A stretch of DNA of 6,443 nt from an uncultured bacterium (lineage in GTDB: Bacteria > Patescibacteriota > Minisyncoccia > Phycocordibacterales > CAIJYI01): positions 1-6,443 of the forward strand of contig CALMXW010000127.1 in assembly GCA_937871115.1 (NCBI GenBank), read 5' to 3'. The translations under genes were made by a program, and so were the position numbers. Under the pieces are notes generated by a model that had not been told where the DNA came from, searched no databases, and saw only the letters and a program-made list of their open reading frames with translations. Positions 1 to 5,952 of this stretch are shown here, piece after piece; position 1 is the first letter of the stretch, and the number at the start of each line of letters is the position of its first letter.

Positions 1-589
1 GCCCTTGGCCCAAGATTCGGAGTGCTTCGCGGATTTTTTCCTGCACGCTCTTTGCCGCTTTTTCGGGCACTTCTTTGAGGGCGTCGCGCGCGTCTTTTTG
101 GGAATAACCGAGGGACTGAAGCGCTTCGAGGACATCGTTTTCTTCTTTGAGTGCAGTGGGGATGGTGCCGTCGCTATTGAGGGAAATACCCCCGACTTTT
201 TCTTTGAGCTCAAGTACTATTTTCTGTGCGTTCTTTGCTCCAATGCCGGAAACCTTCGTGAGGTGGCTTGCGTCGCCCGACGTGATGGCAGAGAGAAGTG
301 TCTCTACTGGCGCCACATTTAAAATTCCGAGCGCGGTTTTTGGCCCGATGCCAGAGACGGTGATAAGGAGCTCAAAAAATTCAAGTTCTTGCCGCGAAAG
401 AAATCCGTACAAGTCCAGAGCATTTTCTCGCACGGCGAGATGGGTGAAAAAGCGGACCGTATCGGTGCCTTTGCTGGACATCCGTACGTTTTCTGTGGTG
501 GTATTTATACGATACCCGACGCCGTGTACATCGAGTACGACAAATCGGTCCCCAGAAAAAGCGGTTTGTCCTTCGAGCTGAGAAATCAT
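1..589 (-). CDS. ruvA: Holliday junction branch migration complex subunit RuvA (3' end cut by window edge)
   Basis: RuvA binds Holliday junctions as a tetramer and loads the RuvB motor for branch migration in recombinational repair. My translation of the minus strand from the ATG at 589 gives 196 open codons to the window edge. It starts MISQLEGQTAF, matching the MIGRLRG-type RuvA N-terminus. Domain I (OB fold, about 1-63) holds DVHGVGYRI and the VRENALDLYGF segment. Two helix-hairpin-helix motifs follow, VSGIGPKTALGIL (78-90) and VSGIGAKNAQKIVLEL (113-128). A domain III-like segment (about 149-193) with EALQSLGYSQKDA and VQEKIREALRILG would contact RuvB. RuvA is usually 190-205 residues, so only a few codons and the stop are missing. 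The second acidic-pin position is Asn56 rather than the Asp of E. coli. The gene is divergent from the DUF2721 gene and has a TATCAT box six bases upstream of its ATG. Confidence 0.95.
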   Translation of the reverse strand, partial: MISQLEGQTAFSGDRFVVLDVHGVGYRINTTTENVRMSSKGTDTVRFFTHLAVRENALDLYGFLSRQELEFFELLITVSGIGPKTALGILNVAPVETLLSAITSGDASHLTKVSGIGAKNAQKIVLELKEKVGGISLNSDGTIPTALKEENDVLEALQSLGYSQKDARDALKEVPEKAAKSVQEKIREALRILGQG

Positions 590-595
590 GAGGGT

Positions 596-601
596 ATGAT
601 A
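596..601 (-). promoter_or_regulatory. -10 box of the ruvA promoter
   Basis: On the minus strand TATCAT (5 of 6 to TATAAT) ends six bases before the ruvA ATG. That puts the expected transcription start at or next to the A of the ATG, so the mRNA is probably leaderless. I found no convincing -35 hexamer 16-18 bases upstream and no Shine-Dalgarno sequence. The same bases read on the plus strand are part of TATGATAG, so the box is -10-like on both strands. Confidence 0.5.
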
Positions 602-636
602 GCAGAGTTTGGGCTTTCAGGCGATTTTTTTAAAAG

Positions 637-642
637 TATGAT
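637..642 (+). promoter_or_regulatory. -10 box of the DUF2721 gene promoter
   Basis: TATGAT (5 of 6 to consensus) lies 11 bases before the ATG at 654. A poor -35 candidate, CTTTCA at 614-619, has a 17-base spacer but matches only 3 of 6. The expected transcription start near 649-650 leaves a leader of a few bases. A second TATGATAG copy at 595-602 could act as a distal promoter on this strand. Confidence 0.45.
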
Positions 643-653
643 AGAGTGGGTTT

Positions 654-1088
654 ATGATTATGGAAGAACTCATCCCCGTGCTCCAAGCCGCCGTCGGCCC
701 AGTAATCCTTGTATCCGCCGTGGGCTTGCTTTTACTTACACTCAACAACAGGATTGCCACGACGGTAACCCGCATCCGCACTCTCGCGGCAGCAAAAAAC
801 ACCTCGACATCAAACGGAGAAAAAACAAAACTCGAGACAGAAATCGGTATACTCTGGCAGAGAGCTCACGCTATCCGACACAGTATAGAATTTGCTGCCA
901 TCAGCGCCCTCTCAGCAACCCTCCTCATTCTCATTTTATTCGTGGCAAAAATAATGAATATCGAAGCAGCTTTTCTGGTAGTCTTTCTTTTCTGTGGAGC
1001 ACTCGTAGCTCTCGCATTTTCTCTCGGGTTTCTCATTTGGGACGTGAGGAAATCACTCGAAGCACTCAAATACGAAGTAGAGCAGTAG
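654..1088 (+). CDS. DUF2721 family membrane protein
   Basis: This is a 144-residue integral membrane protein with no assigned reaction. It shows a first hydrophobic helix (about 12-31, ending LLLLTLNNR), then the conserved-looking NRIATTVTRIRTL segment (32-44). A polar, Lys/Glu-rich cytosolic-type loop follows (45-77, including the WQRAHAIRHSIE stretch), then a tight pair of helices (about 78-99 and 104-128) and a charged tail. The N-terminal helix, NR..RVxRIR-type motif, polar linker and helical hairpin match what I know of DUF2721 (a family of unknown function). The ATG at 654 is used because the -10 box sits 11 bases upstream; the in-frame ATG at 660 is a possible alternative (142 residues). 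The gene ends in TAG and is followed by a short hairpin with a T-run, so it is probably monocistronic. It is divergent from ruvA and 76 bases before pilC; no functional link to either is evident. Confidence 0.8.
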   Translation: MIMEELIPVLQAAVGPVILVSAVGLLLLTLNNRIATTVTRIRTLAAAKNTSTSNGEKTKLETEIGILWQRAHAIRHSIEFAAISALSATLLILILFVAKIMNIEAAFLVVFLFCGALVALAFSLGFLIWDVRKSLEALKYEVEQ

Positions 1089-1092
1089 ACTT

Positions 1093-1114
1093 GAGTATAT
1101 GGAAATACTCTTTT
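1093..1114 (+). terminator. Putative short intrinsic terminator after the DUF2721 gene
   Basis: GAGTAT (1093-1098) pairs perfectly with ATACTC (1105-1110) across a six-base loop and is followed directly by TTTTAT. It begins five bases after the stop codon. The stem is only six base pairs and mostly A/T, so it is weak for a factor-independent terminator, but position and T-run fit. Confidence 0.4.
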
Positions 1115-1152
1115 ATCCACATACATTTTCAGTAAAAGAATAGAAGAAGAGG

Positions 1153-1158
1153 TATGAT
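1153..1158 (+). promoter_or_regulatory. -10 box of the pilC promoter
   Basis: TATGAT ends six bases before the pilC ATG, which predicts transcription starting at about the A of the ATG. No good -35 is seen. A purine-rich stretch (GAAGAAGAGG, 1143-1152) resembles a Shine-Dalgarno sequence but ends 12 bases before the ATG, farther than usual, and it would lie upstream of the predicted transcript start. Confidence 0.5.
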
Positions 1159-1164
1159 AGAAGC

Positions 1165-2379
1165 ATGCCTGTTTTTCAATACAAGACAATAAAATCAGAC
1201 GGTACCCAAGGAGAGGGGACACTCGACGCAAAAGATAAATTCGATCTCACAAAAATTCTCAAAGAAAAGGGCGAGACGGTGGTGTTTGCAAAAGAAGAAA
1301 CCAAGCAAGGCTGGGACTTTAAGAAGATCAATCTCATCCTCTCGCGCATAAAGCTCCGCGAGAAAATTGTTTTCACCCGCAACCTGAGCGCGATGGTGGA
1401 TGCCGGCATCCCGGTCTCCCGCGCACTTGAAATCCTCATCAAGCAAACCAAGAACGAAAAATTTGCTGATATTCTCCGAAAAATAGAAGAGGACATAAAA
1501 TCGGGACAAACACTTTCTGATGGGCTCGCGAAATACCCAAACGTTTTTTCTGGACTTTTTGTTTCGATGGTGCGCGCCGGCGAAGAATCGGGAAAGCTCG
1601 TGGAGGCGCTCCAGACGGTGGGTGCTCAGCTCGAGCAAAGTTACAACCTTCACCGCAAAGTGCGCGGCGCGATGATGTACCCGTCTATCATTATGTTCGC
1701 CATGCTCATCATTGGTATCATCATGTTTATTTACGTGGTGCCGAATATCACCAATACATTTAAAGAATTCAACGTCGAGCTCCCGCTCTCTACGAAAATC
1801 ATCATGGGTATCAGCGATTTCCTTGTGGCACACACGCTCGGTGCCATACTCCTGATCATTGGATTTTTCGCTGGGATCTTTTTCTCTGCGAAGACCAAGA
1901 AGGGGAAGAGGGTAATAGAATATATCACCCTCCATATCCCCATAATTGGTGGCATCGTGAAGCAGTATAATGCCGCGCAGACCACGCGTACCCTCTCTTC
2001 ACTCTTCTCTTCCGGTGTGCCGGTGGTGGAAGCGCTCAAGATTACCGAAGATGTGGTGCAGAACACGCGCTTTAAGGCTGTCCTTCATGAGGCGCAAGAT
2101 GTGGTACAGAAAGGCATACCGATTTCAAGCGTTTTTATTGAGCACGAAAATCTCTACCCAACTCTCGTGGGAGAGATGATGCAAGTGGGCGAAGAGACGG
2201 GGAAGCTTTCTGAAATGTTGGAAAAAATTTCTACCTTTTATGAAGATGAAGTGACGGCGGTCACCAAAGACCTCTCTACTGTCATCGAGCCATTTCTTAT
2301 GATCTTCATTGCCGGCGGCGTAGGCTTCTTTGCCATCGCCATGATCTCGCCGATGTATACTCTTACGGCGAGTATATAA
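1165..2379 (+). CDS. pilC: Type IV pilus assembly platform protein PilC / type II secretion F family
   Basis: PilC (GspF family) is the polytopic inner-membrane platform through which the PilB/PilT ATPases drive pilin polymerisation and retraction. The 404-residue product has the usual family length. It starts MPVFQYKTIKSDG, a typical N-terminal beta segment in which the substrate-modifying step is absent, followed by a soluble region to about residue 64. The first F domain (about 65-195) holds FTRNLSAMVDAGIPVSRALE and the signature VRAGEESGKL (136-145), then a transmembrane helix (172-193). A second helix spans 218-241. The second F domain (about 265-395) repeats the pattern with TLSSLFSSGVPVVEAL and VGEETGKLSEML (341-352), ending in a third helix (about 374-396, IEPFLMIFIAGGVGFF). 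The ATG at 1165 is chosen from the N-terminal motif and the adjacent -10 box. No pilB, pilT or pilD is in the window; the prepilin genes lie downstream beyond a reversed aldolase gene. Confidence 0.95.
   Translation: MPVFQYKTIKSDGTQGEGTLDAKDKFDLTKILKEKGETVVFAKEETKQGWDFKKINLILSRIKLREKIVFTRNLSAMVDAGIPVSRALEILIKQTKNEKFADILRKIEEDIKSGQTLSDGLAKYPNVFSGLFVSMVRAGEESGKLVEALQTVGAQLEQSYNLHRKVRGAMMYPSIIMFAMLIIGIIMFIYVVPNITNTFKEFNVELPLSTKIIMGISDFLVAHTLGAILLIIGFFAGIFFSAKTKKGKRVIEYITLHIPIIGGIVKQYNAAQTTRTLSSLFSSGVPVVEALKITEDVVQNTRFKAVLHEAQDVVQKGIPISSVFIEHENLYPTLVGEMMQVGEETGKLSEMLEKISTFYEDEVTAVTKDLSTVIEPFLMIFIAGGVGFFAIAMISPMYTLTASI
2354..2378 (+). other. Inverted repeat spanning the 3' end of pilC
   Basis: TATACTC (2356-2362) pairs perfectly with GAGTATA (2370-2376) over a seven-base loop; a G-T and a T-A pair can extend the stem to nine. 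The right arm reaches into the stop codon. There is no T-run after it on either strand, so it is not a standard intrinsic terminator. It may be an mRNA 3'-end stem or chance. It uses the same GAGTAT/ATACTC arm as the hairpin after the DUF2721 gene. Nothing terminator-like is seen in the 18 bases between the convergent pilC and aldolase stops. Confidence 0.35.
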
Positions 2380-2397
2380 AAAGGTAAACCCTAGAAA

Positions 2398-3432
2398 CTA
2401 ATACCCTCGCTCATTCTCCATCTCATCCGAATATTTTCCCCGTGACGCGAGAGAGTTCATCTTTGAACGGAAGAGGAGGGCGGCTCGGGCTTTCTCTGTG
2501 TTTTCTGGAGAGTTTATATCTTGTGCCCAGATTTTGAGAACAGGATTTTGGATGGCGCGTGAGTACGAGAAGGTGAGTGCCCACGGAAGGTCTTTGTGCT
2601 GATTCATCGCGTTCAAATTTGCGGTGGCTTGTTCGTCGCCTTGCCCGCCAGAGAGAAAGACGATACCTCCGACGTTTTTTGGCACTGCTTCGAGGAGGCA
2701 TTTTACCGTCGCGTCGCCGACTTCACTCGGGGTGGATTGCGTGGGGGCAGATTTTCCCGCGATGACCATGCTCGCTTTGAGGATGACCCCTTCCAGAAGG
2801 ACATCTTGTCCAGCGAGTTCTTCAAAAGCTTTTTTAATGACAGCAGCGGTGACCTCGTACGAGCGCTCGATGGTGTGATCGCCGTCGATCAAAACTTCCG
2901 GCTCAATGATGGGCACCATGTCGGCTTCTTGGCAGAGGGCGGCATATCTCGCGAGGGCATGTGCATGCGCACGGATGCAGGCTTCGGAAGGAATGTTGTC
3001 GCCGATGGTGATGGCAGCGCGCCACTTGGCAAATCGTGCGCCGAGCTTTGAATATTCTGCGAGACGCTCGCGCAAGCCGTCGAGCCCCTCGGTAATTTTT
3101 TCTCCCGGGTGAAGGGCGAGATCTTTTAATCCGGCATCCACTTTAATTCCCGGGATAATTCCGTGTTTTGAAAGAAGCTCGGGGAAGGGTGTCCCGTCCG
3201 CGGCGCTTTGGCGAATAGTTTCGTCGAAGAGAATTACTCCGCTCACAAACTCCTCCATCCCCGGTGTGCCTAAAATTACTTCCCGAAACACTCGGCGTGT
3301 TTCTTCTGTACAGGGGACGTTTACAGAGGTGAAGCGCTTTTCGCAAGTGGTAGCGCTTTCATCTGCGGCAATGAGTCCTTTTCCTGGTGCGACTAAATCT
3401 TTTGCGGTTTGTGTAAGGGTTTGTATGTTCAT
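2398..3432 (-). CDS. fba: Class I fructose-bisphosphate aldolase
   Basis: This enzyme reversibly splits fructose 1,6-bisphosphate into dihydroxyacetone phosphate and glyceraldehyde 3-phosphate through a lysine Schiff base, in cytosolic glycolysis and gluconeogenesis. From the ATG at 3432 the protein has 344 residues, close to the roughly 340-365 usual for the animal/plant-type family. Recognisable blocks are GKGLIAADES (Asp24), GIKVDAG (Lys98), ARFAKWRA (Lys136), PIIEPEVLIDGDH (Glu177, Glu179), EGVILKASMV with the Schiff-base Lys219, FLSGGQGDEQAT (259-270) and FSYSRAIQNP (Arg292). All key catalytic positions known from rabbit aldolase appear to be kept. The chain ends in Tyr, as in eukaryotic enzymes. 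The frame extends upstream to a TTG at 3450, but MNIQTLTQTAKDLVAPGKG fits the family start and the -10 box lies inside the extension. The gene converges on pilC (18 bases between stops) and diverges from the prepilin genes. Confidence 0.95.
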   Translation of the reverse strand: MNIQTLTQTAKDLVAPGKGLIAADESATTCEKRFTSVNVPCTEETRRVFREVILGTPGMEEFVSGVILFDETIRQSAADGTPFPELLSKHGIIPGIKVDAGLKDLALHPGEKITEGLDGLRERLAEYSKLGARFAKWRAAITIGDNIPSEACIRAHAHALARYAALCQEADMVPIIEPEVLIDGDHTIERSYEVTAAVIKKAFEELAGQDVLLEGVILKASMVIAGKSAPTQSTPSEVGDATVKCLLEAVPKNVGGIVFLSGGQGDEQATANLNAMNQHKDLPWALTFSYSRAIQNPVLKIWAQDINSPENTEKARAALLFRSKMNSLASRGKYSDEMENERGY

Positions 3433-3440
3433 ATGGAACC

Positions 3441-3469
3441 ATATTAACAAACCCGGTCGCTTTTTTAAA
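3441..3469 (-). promoter_or_regulatory. Aldolase promoter (-35 and -10)
   Basis: On the minus strand TTTAAA (3469-3464, 4 of 6 to TTGACA) and TAATAT (3446-3441, 4 of 6 to TATAAT) are 17 bases apart. The -10 ends eight bases before the ATG at 3432, so transcription should begin within one or two bases of the start codon. No Shine-Dalgarno sequence is seen. Confidence 0.45.
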
Positions 3470-3500
3470 GTTTTTCACTTACTTTTCGCACCCACTCGCG

Positions 3501-3506
3501 TATAAT
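3501..3506 (+). promoter_or_regulatory. Consensus -10 box of the prepilin gene cluster
   Basis: A perfect TATAAT ends seven bases before the ATG at 3514, putting the transcription start at about that ATG. It overlaps the upstream in-frame ATG at 3505, which therefore would not be transcribed. No convincing -35 hexamer is present 16-18 bases upstream. It is probably the main promoter for the downstream pilin genes. Confidence 0.55.
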
Positions 3507-3513
3507 GAAGAAA

Positions 3514-5298
3514 ATGTCGCGCAAAAAAGGATATCGCACAATGCGTGGGGCTTCTGTCGTAGAAGCATTGTTTGGTATTTTTATTTTCACAATTGCTTTC
3601 TATGCTCTTTACGGCATTTTGACCTATTCACTAACACTTGTCGGTCAAAACAAAGCTCGACTTGGCGCGGTGGCGCTTGTAGACGAGCAAGTCGAGTATC
3701 TTCGCAGTCTTCCTTTTGCGAGTGTCGGTGTTGTGGCCGGTAATCCATCGGGAGTTTTGCCTGAAACAGAAAGTATAACCATCAACGGTATCCAGTACAC
3801 GCGGAGAAATGTGGTCTTTTGGGTGGATGATCCTGCGGATGGAACTGCTGTGCTTGGCACCGACCCCATTAGTACTGACTACAAGAGGGCGAAGGTCGAG
3901 GTCTCGTGGAATTTTCGCGGCACCTCACGAAGTTTTTCTACGGTGACGAATATTACTCCAAAAGGGCTCGAGACGAATGTGCCCGGGGGGATATTCAAAA
4001 TAACCGTTGCAGATGCGGCCACAGCACCGGTATCGGGTGCGCAGATAAATATTAAAAACACCGGACTTGGTCTTGATGTCGATCGTATTACAGATAGCAC
4101 CGGTATTTGGTATGAATATGGACTCACTCCGGGGACGGGGTATCAGATTACTGTGACAAAAGCAGGATATAGCACATCGCGCACATACACCACGGCAGAA
4201 GTTGCAAACCCTGACCCCTCAGACCTCACGTCTATAGATGACAACATAAATGCAAAAACGTTTTTTATAGACAGACTAAGTAGTAATACCGCGTATATTT
4301 TTAGTCCACCCACTGCGAGTACATGGACCGACACCTTTACTGATTCTTTGAAGATTCAATCAATGTCCTCCACGACGGTTTCGGGCGGGAATCTTATTCT
4401 TTCTCAGACGGGACCGGATTACAATTCTCCTGGGTATGCGACCTCGACGTGGGTTTCTCCTGCAAATCTTTATCAGTGGACGCAGTTTTCTTGGATAGAT
4501 ACTCCACCGGCGGGCACGGTGTTGCGGTATCAAATATATTCCGATGTTGGTGGTGGGGTGCCTGGCTTGGTGCCGGATGCAGATTTACCCGGCAACTCAA
4601 GTGGATTTTTGGCCTCACCAGTCGATCTTTCTGGATTAAATACGGGGGGAGTATACGGGGTAACAAACTATCCGAAGCTTCTCATTGCGGTGACTGCTAC
4701 TACGGGCGATACCTCGGTCACACCATCAGTAAATAGTTGGACATTCACCTACACCACGCACGTTCCGCGAGCGAACTTTACTTTCAATATGACTGGTGCA
4801 AAAAACATAGGCACCGATGCGGGAGGCGCGTCTGTTTACAAGTATAATAAAAATCTTACAACCGACGCTTCGGGGGTGATGTCTACTTCTTCACTCGAAT
4901 GGGATACGTACACGATCAGTAAGGGTGGTTATGATGTTACGGAATCATGCACGGCGCAGCCACAATATGTTGCTCCCAACACAAACCCGGCCATCTATAT
5001 AGATATGACCACCGCTACTCCGGAAGCGATACTCGTGCGGGCAGAGACCTCTCTTGGTGCCGACATTCCCGGTGCTTTGGTGCGCCTCTATCGTGGAGCG
5101 CCCGGAGCGTTTGATCAAACAAAGAAAGCGGGCCTTCGGTGCGGGCAGGCGTTTTGGGGAGGACTTTCTTCGGGGACGGTAGCGGGAGGCAATTCGTATA
5201 GTATAGATGTGAGTGCTCCGCCGTATGTCAGTACCACGACCCTCACGAATATTGAAATCACAGGAGGCTATACCAAGTTTACCGCGACAGCAAACTAA
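3514..5298 (+). CDS. Large multidomain prepilin-like protein (PilV-like minor pilin, candidate adhesin)
   Basis: From the ATG at 3514 this is a 594-residue surface protein with a type IV prepilin N-terminus. A basic leader ends in Gly12, with cleavage expected before ASVVEALFGIF. Ala is at +1, Glu at the critical +5, and a hydrophobic helix reaches about residue 44. VDEQVEYLRSLPFASV (56-71) is a motif I associate with PilV-like pilins. The extracellular part is beta-rich. About 157-230 resembles a carboxypeptidase-regulatory-like/CnaB fold (SGAQINIKN, then ITDSTGIW and YQITVTKAGY). About 258-415 looks like a jelly-roll-type domain (TSTWVSPANLYQWTQFSW, AGTVLRYQIYSD). Two further CnaB-like segments lie near 419-500 and 505-590 (IPGALVRLYRG). 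The only two cysteines are 479 and 543. Domain calls are by pattern and are uncertain; the prepilin N-terminus is clear. An in-frame ATG at 3505 overlaps the -10 box and is rejected as the start. It heads a cluster with two more pilin-like genes. Confidence 0.85.
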   Translation: MSRKKGYRTMRGASVVEALFGIFIFTIAFYALYGILTYSLTLVGQNKARLGAVALVDEQVEYLRSLPFASVGVVAGNPSGVLPETESITINGIQYTRRNVVFWVDDPADGTAVLGTDPISTDYKRAKVEVSWNFRGTSRSFSTVTNITPKGLETNVPGGIFKITVADAATAPVSGAQINIKNTGLGLDVDRITDSTGIWYEYGLTPGTGYQITVTKAGYSTSRTYTTAEVANPDPSDLTSIDDNINAKTFFIDRLSSNTAYIFSPPTASTWTDTFTDSLKIQSMSSTTVSGGNLILSQTGPDYNSPGYATSTWVSPANLYQWTQFSWIDTPPAGTVLRYQIYSDVGGGVPGLVPDADLPGNSSGFLASPVDLSGLNTGGVYGVTNYPKLLIAVTATTGDTSVTPSVNSWTFTYTTHVPRANFTFNMTGAKNIGTDAGGASVYKYNKNLTTDASGVMSTSSLEWDTYTISKGGYDVTESCTAQPQYVAPNTNPAIYIDMTTATPEAILVRAETSLGADIPGALVRLYRGAPGAFDQTKKAGLRCGQAFWGGLSSGTVAGGNSYSIDVSAPPYVSTTTLTNIEITGGYTKFTATAN

Positions 5299-5318
5299 TA
5301 CACGCGCAACATAATTGC

Positions 5319-5924
5319 ATGAAAAATTACTCACAAAAAAAATCAGGCTTCACTCTTTTGGAGACCATTGTGTATATTGCACTCTTCAATCTGATTTTTA
5401 TTGCCATCATGAACGCAACACTTACGTTCTATAATTCAAATCGTTATACTCTCGAGCAGATGGATCAGCTGGACAGTGCGCGGAAGGGTGTCGCCGCCAT
5501 GGTGGGTGGTATTCGTGAAGCCACGTATTCGGAGACAGGCACGTATCCGATTGAAGCGGCCAGCGACAACAGCATCACCTATTACGCCGACTACGACAAT
5601 GATGGAGTGGTGGAACGCGTGAGATATTTTTTGACCGGCACGAATTTTCAGCGGGGTGTGGTAGAGCCGACCGGAAGCCCACTCGCCTACACTGGAGCCG
5701 AATCAGTAGTAACCCTCGCACAATATATTCGAAATACAGCACAGGCCGTAAATATTTTTCAATACTACGATAGTAGTGGTACGCTCATGACGAGTCCATA
5801 CACGCTCATCAATATCCGTTATGTAAAAGTGAGTCTTATTGTAAATGTGAATCCAGCCACGCTTCCAAATGAGTTTACTCTTCGCTCGAGCGCTGCCATC
5901 AGAAACCTGAAGAGTAATTTATAG
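5319..5924 (+). CDS. Prepilin with N-terminal cleavage/methylation motif (PilW/GspJ-like minor pilin)
   Basis: This 201-residue protein has a classic class III leader. MKNYSQKKSG is followed by the prepilin peptidase site G10/F11 and FTLLETIVYIALF, with Phe at +1 and Glu at +5. The hydrophobic helix runs to about residue 33 and would pack in the pilus core. The helix continuation (LEQMDQLDSARKGVAAMVGGIREATYS, about 45-71) and the ITYYADYDNDGVVERVRYFL-type strand region (86-105) resemble PilW/GspJ pseudopilins. About 20 bases separate it from the preceding stop, and no Shine-Dalgarno sequence is visible, so it is probably co-transcribed with the gene before it. A CATAAT three bases before the ATG seems too close to serve as its -10. 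No cysteines are present. Role: minor pilin of the type IV pilus, inferred from the N-terminus and neighbours. Confidence 0.9.
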   Translation: MKNYSQKKSGFTLLETIVYIALFNLIFIAIMNATLTFYNSNRYTLEQMDQLDSARKGVAAMVGGIREATYSETGTYPIEAASDNSITYYADYDNDGVVERVRYFLTGTNFQRGVVEPTGSPLAYTGAESVVTLAQYIRNTAQAVNIFQYYDSSGTLMTSPYTLINIRYVKVSLIVNVNPATLPNEFTLRSSAAIRNLKSNL

Positions 5925-5952
5925 TGCTGTGATACACTAAAGATATTAATGT

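Noticed and set aside
389..1135. 248-codon plus-strand frame across the 3' part of antisense ruvA, the promoter region and the DUF2721 gene
   Set aside because: It overlaps two well-supported genes in other frames, its product is rich in Arg/Ser/His with no recognisable domain, and it crosses the divergent promoter region.
1195..1935. 246-codon minus-strand frame inside pilC
   Set aside because: It lies wholly antisense to a clear PilC gene, and its product is low-complexity in charge and unlike any family I know.
2596..3051. 151-codon plus-strand frame inside the aldolase gene
   Set aside because: Antisense shadow of a conserved enzyme gene; no start signal and no recognisable protein.
5310..5315. 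CATAAT as a -10 box for the PilW-like gene
   Set aside because: It ends only three bases before the ATG, so transcription would start inside the gene; co-transcription with the upstream gene is simpler.
4945..5334. 129-codon minus-strand frame at the end of the large prepilin gene
   Set aside because: Antisense to a clear coding region and extends over the next gene's start; Arg/Cys/Ser-rich product typical of a shadow frame.
654..5924. Recoding of UGA, as in some CPR lineages
   Set aside because: None of the complete genes contains an in-frame TGA and all end in TAA or TAG, so the standard bacterial code explains the reading frames. The absence of TGA stops among five genes is not informative by itself.
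5922..5939. TAGTG/CACTA inverted repeat after the PilW-like gene as a terminator
   Set aside because: Five base pairs, eight-base loop and no T-run; too weak to call.
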